Shown here: piece by piece, positions 59,857 through 64,000 of the stretch | Position numbering within the stretch: position 1 is the stretch's first letter | Layout: every line of letters starts with the position of its first letter | Source: Pusillimonas sp. UBA3987 | Lineage (GTDB): Bacteria > Pseudomonadota > Gammaproteobacteria > Burkholderiales > Burkholderiaceae_B | Length of the DNA: 64,000 bases | Assembly (NCBI GenBank): GCA_002384935.1 | Contig: DGCD01000009.1 | Span: 124,001-188,000, forward strand | Direction of reading: 5' to 3' | Notes under the pieces: model-generated | The model's input: the letters and a program-made list of their open reading frames with translations, nothing else | Databases searched by the model: none | Told to the model about the DNA's origin: nothing | Translations under genes and position numbers: made by a program

Positions 59857-61140
59857 TCAATATCCAAGCGCCCGCGGCAACCACAACCCAACAGCGGGCA
59901 CGTAGCTGATCAAGAGCAACACGGATACGTGAATTCCCAACAGTGCCAGCATGGGCGGAATAATGCGCTCAACCCTCGTCCCAGCCACTTCCGCCCCCAG
60001 GTAAAGCGCTACGCCAATAGGCGGTGTCGCCATACCAATGACTAGGTTGAGGCTCATGATGACGCCGAACAAAACTGGGTCGACACCCGCTGCTTGCACA
60101 ACCGGCATCAATACGGGCACGAGAATAATGATTGCCGCAGTCGTATCCATGACACAGCCGACAAACAACAACAGAAGATTGATCAGCAACAAGAGAAAGT
60201 AGGGGTTTTCCGTAATGCCCAACATCGCTGAAGCGATTGCCTGTGGCATTGCTTCCGAAAGCATGACATCGGAGAAAATACGCGCTGCCCCGATAATCAG
60301 CATAATGAAGCTGGTTGTCATACCGGTACGAAGCAAAATGTCCCAGAGATCCTTGAGTTTCAGTTCACGATAAATGAACAACCCAATGACCAATGCATAC
60401 AGCACAGCCACAGCAGCGGCCTCAGTTGGAGTCATAATTCCGGAGAAAATGCCACCTAGAATCGTCACGGGCATCAAAAGCGCAAAAGCGGAGCTTTTTC
60501 CTTCTTTAAACACCGCCTTCACAGAGAAGGCGCGAACCTGACCATACCCCCGTTTCTTCGACCAGAAATAAATCAATAACATCATTCCAGCCGCTATCAA
60601 TAAACCAGGAACAACACCGGCAAGAAAAAGCGCACCCACAGACTGGTTAGCCGTCACAGCAAATATAACCATCGTAATGCTGGGTGGAATAATCGGTCCT
60701 AGCAACGAGGCGGCAACAGTGATACTGGCAGCAACATCTTTGTTGTAATTCTCTTTTTCCATCGCAGGAATCAAGACCCTGCCAACCGCAGCGATGTTTG
60801 CCAGGGCCGAACCAGAGATCGCCGACATAATGGCATTGGCTACGACATTCGTATGCCCCAATCCGCCCTGAATGTGGCCAACAAGCGTTTTAGAAAAGCT
60901 GACCAGGCGCAGCGATATCCCGCCTCGGTTCATCAGTTCCCCTGCCAGAATAAAGAACGGCACGGCCATCATCGGGAACGAATCCATCCCATTAAACATG
61001 CTCATGGGCATAACGATGAGTGGCATGGTCGGTATGAATAACACGACCGTTAACAATGCCGCCGCGCCCACGGCAAATATAACCGGCACGCCAATGGCTA
61101 AGAACCCGGCCATCGAACCAAATAAAACTGTGGCAAGCAT
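59857..61140 (-). CDS. dctM: TRAP transporter large membrane subunit DctM (system 3)
   Basis: A 427-residue DctM protein with about 12 helices and the motifs SGSALANIAAVGRVLIPAM, LLGPIIPPSITMVIFA and GMATPPIGVALYLGAEV. It is followed after 38 bases by xdhA, so the transporter and dehydrogenase are cotranscribed and probably share a substrate. Confidence 0.95.
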   Translation of the reverse strand: MLATVLFGSMAGFLAIGVPVIFAVGAAALLTVVLFIPTMPLIVMPMSMFNGMDSFPMMAVPFFILAGELMNRGGISLRLVSFSKTLVGHIQGGLGHTNVVANAIMSAISGSALANIAAVGRVLIPAMEKENYNKDVAASITVAASLLGPIIPPSITMVIFAVTANQSVGALFLAGVVPGLLIAAGMMLLIYFWSKKRGYGQVRAFSVKAVFKEGKSSAFALLMPVTILGGIFSGIMTPTEAAAVAVLYALVIGLFIYRELKLKDLWDILLRTGMTTSFIMLIIGAARIFSDVMLSEAMPQAIASAMLGITENPYFLLLLINLLLLFVGCVMDTTAAIIILVPVLMPVVQAAGVDPVLFGVIMSLNLVIGMATPPIGVALYLGAEVAGTRVERIIPPMLALLGIHVSVLLLISYVPAVGLWLPRALGY

Positions 61141-61160
61141 TCAGCTGCTCCGTAGATGGA

Positions 61161-61679
61161 TTAATCTGTGTTTATTTTTAAATCTGACGCCAGGTGTCCC
61201 TCAGCGTGCTCGCCACGATACGTTTTTACCGATACAACAACGAGTTGATACATCATCAATACCGCGCCGACAGGTATCGCAGCGTAGGGAAACATCATCG
61301 AGATCTGCAAGGCGGGTGTCGTCATGTAAGTGGCTTGCTGCACCATATCAACCCCATACCACAACAACGTCCCCAGAAAGGCCATAATGACAAGCTGTGA
61401 AAGGGTAAAAACGGCTATGCGCACAGCATCACTCGATAGTCGTCGCACCAACATATCAATCGCAACATGCCCCCCGCGCCGGAACACCAGGCCCCCGCCA
61501 AGAAAAGAAAGCCAGATCATGCTGAAACGCGCCACCTCTTCTGACCATGTCAATGCATCATTTAAAAAATAACGTGCAAAAACTCCCGCCAGCGTTGCGC
61601 CGGTCATAATCAGCAATAAGACAACAACCAACACTCCTGTTACGGAAATAATTGCGCGATCGATCGTTCTTAACATCAT
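61161..61679 (-). CDS. dctQ: TRAP transporter small membrane subunit DctQ (system 3)
   Basis: A 172-residue membrane protein with four helices and a DctQ-type ...ARYFLNDALTWSEEVARF segment after helix one. GGGAG precedes the ATG at 61679 by five bases. Twenty bases separate it from dctM. Confidence 0.9.
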   Translation of the reverse strand: MMLRTIDRAIISVTGVLVVVLLLIMTGATLAGVFARYFLNDALTWSEEVARFSMIWLSFLGGGLVFRRGGHVAIDMLVRRLSSDAVRIAVFTLSQLVIMAFLGTLLWYGVDMVQQATYMTTPALQISMMFPYAAIPVGAVLMMYQLVVVSVKTYRGEHAEGHLASDLKINTD

Positions 61680-61744
61680 GAAAGCTCCCAATTGATGCTG
61701 TTGACGCTACCGCCAAAACGATAACGTCAACATCAAGGGTAAGG

Positions 61745-62791
61745 TTATGGCTTGCTTACCCTTTCTTGCGCAACAGCAATGCTCTTGAGCAGCTTGTCTA
61801 CCCACTCATCGCCGACTTCCTTACGCACCATGGCCTCCACCGGCGGGCGGCCCAATGTCTTGAACTCATCGTACTGAGTTGGCGTTAACGGTTGAATTTG
61901 TATGCCAGTATCGGCCAATTCTTTCAACGCCTTACGCTCGTTCAGCAATACGGTCGCCCTGGCAGCGACCGTTGCCATACGCGCAGCTTCCACCACCAAC
62001 GCCTGTTGTTCCGGCGTGAGAGATTGAAATGTACGCTCGTTAATCATGGCCGCATGGATGCTGAACAAGTGACGATCTAATGTTAAATGTTTTTGATGTT
62101 CATGCAGTTTCATCGCGAGCGCCAACCCTGGAGGGTTCTCCATGCCATCTACCACCCCCTGTTGCAACGCCGTATAGAGCTCAGACCAGGCAATAGGAAC
62201 AGGATTACCACCTAATGCACGAACCATCTCAATATGAGCCTGGTTTTCTCCCGTGCGAATTTTCAATCCTTTCAAGTCGGCCGGAACAGTAACCACCTTC
62301 TTATCATTGAAAAAGCTACGGAAGCCCGCGTTCATAACACCAAGAATGCGTAAACCTGTTGCTTCTCGCCACGCATCATTGAACTCTTTGCCAAACTCAC
62401 CGTCGAGAACATCCCAGGCAACCGCCTCGGTTCGGAACAAATAGGGAATACCAAGCACTTGCGCTGGTTTGAAGAAACTGGGCATCAATATTTCACTATT
62501 GATCGTCATCTGATTAATACCGGTTTGCGCTTTTTGCAACTGCTCGCGCTCGGCACCGGCTGCATTCGCGCCCAGAATCTGAACTTTGACTTCGCCGCCC
62601 GTCCCATTTTCGACCTGCTCTTTGAAAAGCGTTGCCCAAACGTGAGAGCCCTGCTCCATAGACTCAGCAGTAGTATGGCTAATACGCAAAACAGTTTCAG
62701 CTTGCGCCATTCCCACAGGCAAAGCCCCTAATGTTGCAACGGCGGCGCCGATCGCGATCGCCGTCCCCCGAAAGTAAGAAAACAATCTCAT
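61745..62791 (-). CDS. dctP: TRAP transporter substrate-binding protein DctP (system 3)
   Basis: A 348-residue periplasmic binding protein with signal peptide 1-31 (ending in MAQA-E). The substrate-binding Arg is present in LKGLKIRTG, and LYTALQQGVVDGMENPPG is a typical DctP segment. First gene of the minus-strand TRAP-XDH-asparaginase run, divergent from the M20 gene. The ligand may be a purine breakdown product or another heterocyclic acid. Confidence 0.93.
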   Translation of the reverse strand: MRLFSYFRGTAIAIGAAVATLGALPVGMAQAETVLRISHTTAESMEQGSHVWATLFKEQVENGTGGEVKVQILGANAAGAEREQLQKAQTGINQMTINSEILMPSFFKPAQVLGIPYLFRTEAVAWDVLDGEFGKEFNDAWREATGLRILGVMNAGFRSFFNDKKVVTVPADLKGLKIRTGENQAHIEMVRALGGNPVPIAWSELYTALQQGVVDGMENPPGLALAMKLHEHQKHLTLDRHLFSIHAAMINERTFQSLTPEQQALVVEAARMATVAARATVLLNERKALKELADTGIQIQPLTPTQYDEFKTLGRPPVEAMVRKEVGDEWVDKLLKSIAVAQERVSKP

Positions 62792-62842
62792 AAATCCTCT
62801 CCTGAATTCTTAATCAATAAATCACCGGTCTGAAAACCAAAC

Positions 62843-63006
62843 ATTGCATTAATGGATATTTATATAAATGGACTCAATAATAGAGAACAGACAAAAATTA
62901 GCATACGCACAAAATTGAAACAATCTAGGGATAACACTGCATTGCAAAGCTTTTGACTTTTTTTAACGTGATGCTAATATTGAATATTGCATAATTGCAT
63001 GCAATT
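62843..63006. promoter_or_regulatory. ATTGCA-rich divergent control region
   Basis: In this 228-base gap ATTGCA occurs four times on the plus strand (62843, 62941, 62986 and 62994), and a 14-bp perfect palindrome AATTGCATGCAATT lies at 62993-63006, just before the ribosome-binding site of the M20 gene. These look like operator copies for one regulator of both directions. Confidence 0.5.
62953..62980 (+). promoter_or_regulatory. Candidate promoter of the M20-family gene
   Basis: TTGACT (62953-62958) and TAATAT (62975-62980) are 16 bases apart. The palindrome at 62993-63006 lies just downstream of the predicted start site, a repressor-like position. Confidence 0.5.
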
Positions 63007-63019
63007 TAAAGGAGACCAA

Positions 63020-64000
63020 ATGAAAAAAGACATCGCTATCAAAGACAATGAGTTGATAGACATCCTCCAAGCATTTGTCAGATATCCAAGCCAACAAACA
63101 GAGCTTCAGGAAGAGGACCCACACGTTAAAGCCTTTATCAAGGAATGTGCAGCTCCCCGACTAGAAGCAATAGGCATGGAAATTCGCTACGACAAAATGG
63201 GAAATGTTATTGCCGAGGCCGGCCCAAAAAATGGCCGCTCCCTGATGTTTGTAGGCTACGCCATGACTCACCCGGCCGCCCGAATGGAAGACCCATTCTC
63301 CGCAACGCTGGTTGACACACCACGGGGCCAAGCGGTGCGAGGTCGCGGTGTCGCGGAACAGAAAACAGCGTTAGCCGCAGCATTTGGTGCCATAGAACAA
63401 GCAATCAAGAACAAGCAGTTGGGCGGTCGATTAATATTTACTCTAACCACCGCGGGTGAAACAGGTCGCCACGACGCCATCGAAAGTGTTATGGCCGAGC
63501 TAACAGACCCTCCAGACTCCGTCATTATCCTGGTGGGCACCGACAGCAAAATTGCTATAGGCAACAAAGGCAGAATTGATTTTGAAGTGATCGTTTCCGG
63601 CAAAACGTCGCACAGCTCTGCCCCATGGAACGGCGTAAATGCCATAAGTGGTGCACAACGCATTCTCAATGAACTGGAGTCGCTGGAATTAGGTGTCCCT
63701 GATCACCCGGCTTTTGGGCCTGCGACCTTAACCGCAACGGCAATCGACAGCAGCCCAAAAGCAACGCATACCGTCCCGGACATCGTCAAGATCGTATTTG
63801 ACCGCCGCCTTTTACCTGGCGAAGAGCCCGCACAAGCTCTCGCCGCCATTAAAAGCGCTGTCTCGCTCTCGAAGCCATGGTCGGTCGGGTTTGAGTTAGG
63901 CCCCGTTATGTATCCTAATGAATTATCATTAGAAAGCGATTTTTTTAAAAAATTGACTGAAGCATTTCAGCACGGCATCAGTACCGTACCCGACACATTC
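63020..64000 (+). CDS. M20-family peptidase/deacylase-like protein with atypical metal site (partial)
   Basis: The frame is open from the ATG at 63020 (AAAGGAG upstream) to the last base, 327 codons, with no stop in the window. The fold is that of M20 deacylases (Gly-rich core, single GETG at about 146-149, dimerisation-domain SGKTSHSSAPWNG with H198). The metal motif normally G-H-x-D-x-V-P reads G-Y-A-M-T-H-P (residues 79-85), and the bridging Asp of S-D-M-K-G is Glu113 in VAEQKTALA. So the first metal site looks altered. It is divergent from the TRAP-XDH operon and probably acts on a compound from that pathway. Confidence 0.75.
   Translation, partial: MKKDIAIKDNELIDILQAFVRYPSQQTELQEEDPHVKAFIKECAAPRLEAIGMEIRYDKMGNVIAEAGPKNGRSLMFVGYAMTHPAARMEDPFSATLVDTPRGQAVRGRGVAEQKTALAAAFGAIEQAIKNKQLGGRLIFTLTTAGETGRHDAIESVMAELTDPPDSVIILVGTDSKIAIGNKGRIDFEVIVSGKTSHSSAPWNGVNAISGAQRILNELESLELGVPDHPAFGPATLTATAIDSSPKATHTVPDIVKIVFDRRLLPGEEPAQALAAIKSAVSLSKPWSVGFELGPVMYPNELSLESDFFKKLTEAFQHGISTVPDTF

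Noticed and set aside
1..64000. CRISPR arrays, tRNA or rRNA genes, insertion sequences and prophage genes
   Set aside because: I looked for regular repeat-spacer patterns, tRNA-like cloverleafs, transposase or integrase motifs and phage structural genes and saw none.

Overview
This is a chromosomal window from a Gram-negative proteobacterium, most probably a betaproteobacterium of the Burkholderiales (Alcaligenaceae-like). The evidence is moderate-to-high G+C, glcDEF beside a FadR-type regulator, three complete TRAP transporters, two complete Liv-type ABC transporters and many small catabolic clusters. Family-level placement is an inference. I see no rRNA, tRNA, CRISPR array, insertion sequence or prophage.

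Layout. 1-1539: end of a PepSY-type membrane protein, a small membrane protein and an exported D-Ala-D-Ala dipeptidase. 1566-10696: a GntR/FadR-type regulator diverging from glcD-glcE-glcF, a cupin, an alpha/beta hydrolase and a DctPQM TRAP transporter; the divergent promoter holds two TGGT-AGG-ACCA operators. 10752-16852 (minus strand): a Tat amidohydrolase, then ytcA-mdtN-mdtO-mdtP, a tripartite efflux system. 17065-24796: housekeeping and accessory genes (MarC, aldo/keto reductase, MFS-like carrier, MgtC, MOSC protein, fasciclin protein, MetE-like protein, hydrolase). 24965-28653: a second TRAP operon with a short-chain dehydrogenase. 28714-30516: exported esterase, glycine-zipper lipoprotein and exported EF-hand protein.

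30505-39165: a minus-strand run livH-livM-livG-livF, flavin monooxygenase, RidA-like, DUF1028 and ArgE-like deacylase, with its substrate-binding protein divergent. This looks like an uptake-plus-degradation unit for a nitrogen-containing compound. 39409-49978: a LysR regulator, a Rieske ring-hydroxylating oxygenase (alpha, beta) with a dehydrogenase, a second Liv transporter, an isochorismatase-fold protein without its usual catalytic residues, a second substrate-binding protein and an AraC/XylS-type regulator. The four promoters of this unit share a two-box pattern, TGCN-N5-C-GGAYA-like, with a -10 element exactly 21 nt after the proximal box. This is the most striking signal in the window and looks like an unreported XylS/BenR-like regulon.

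50036-54862: GFA-family protein, a YbiO-like mechanosensitive channel, small membrane protein, acylphosphatase and choloylglycine-hydrolase-family amidase. 54980-64000: an apparently lower-G+C cluster of TRAP transporter DctPQM, xanthine-dehydrogenase subunits and an asparaginase-family protein, divergent from an M20-family protein with unusual metal-site residues that runs off the window. The theme throughout is uptake (TRAP or Liv) coupled to dedicated oxidation and amide-bond hydrolysis.
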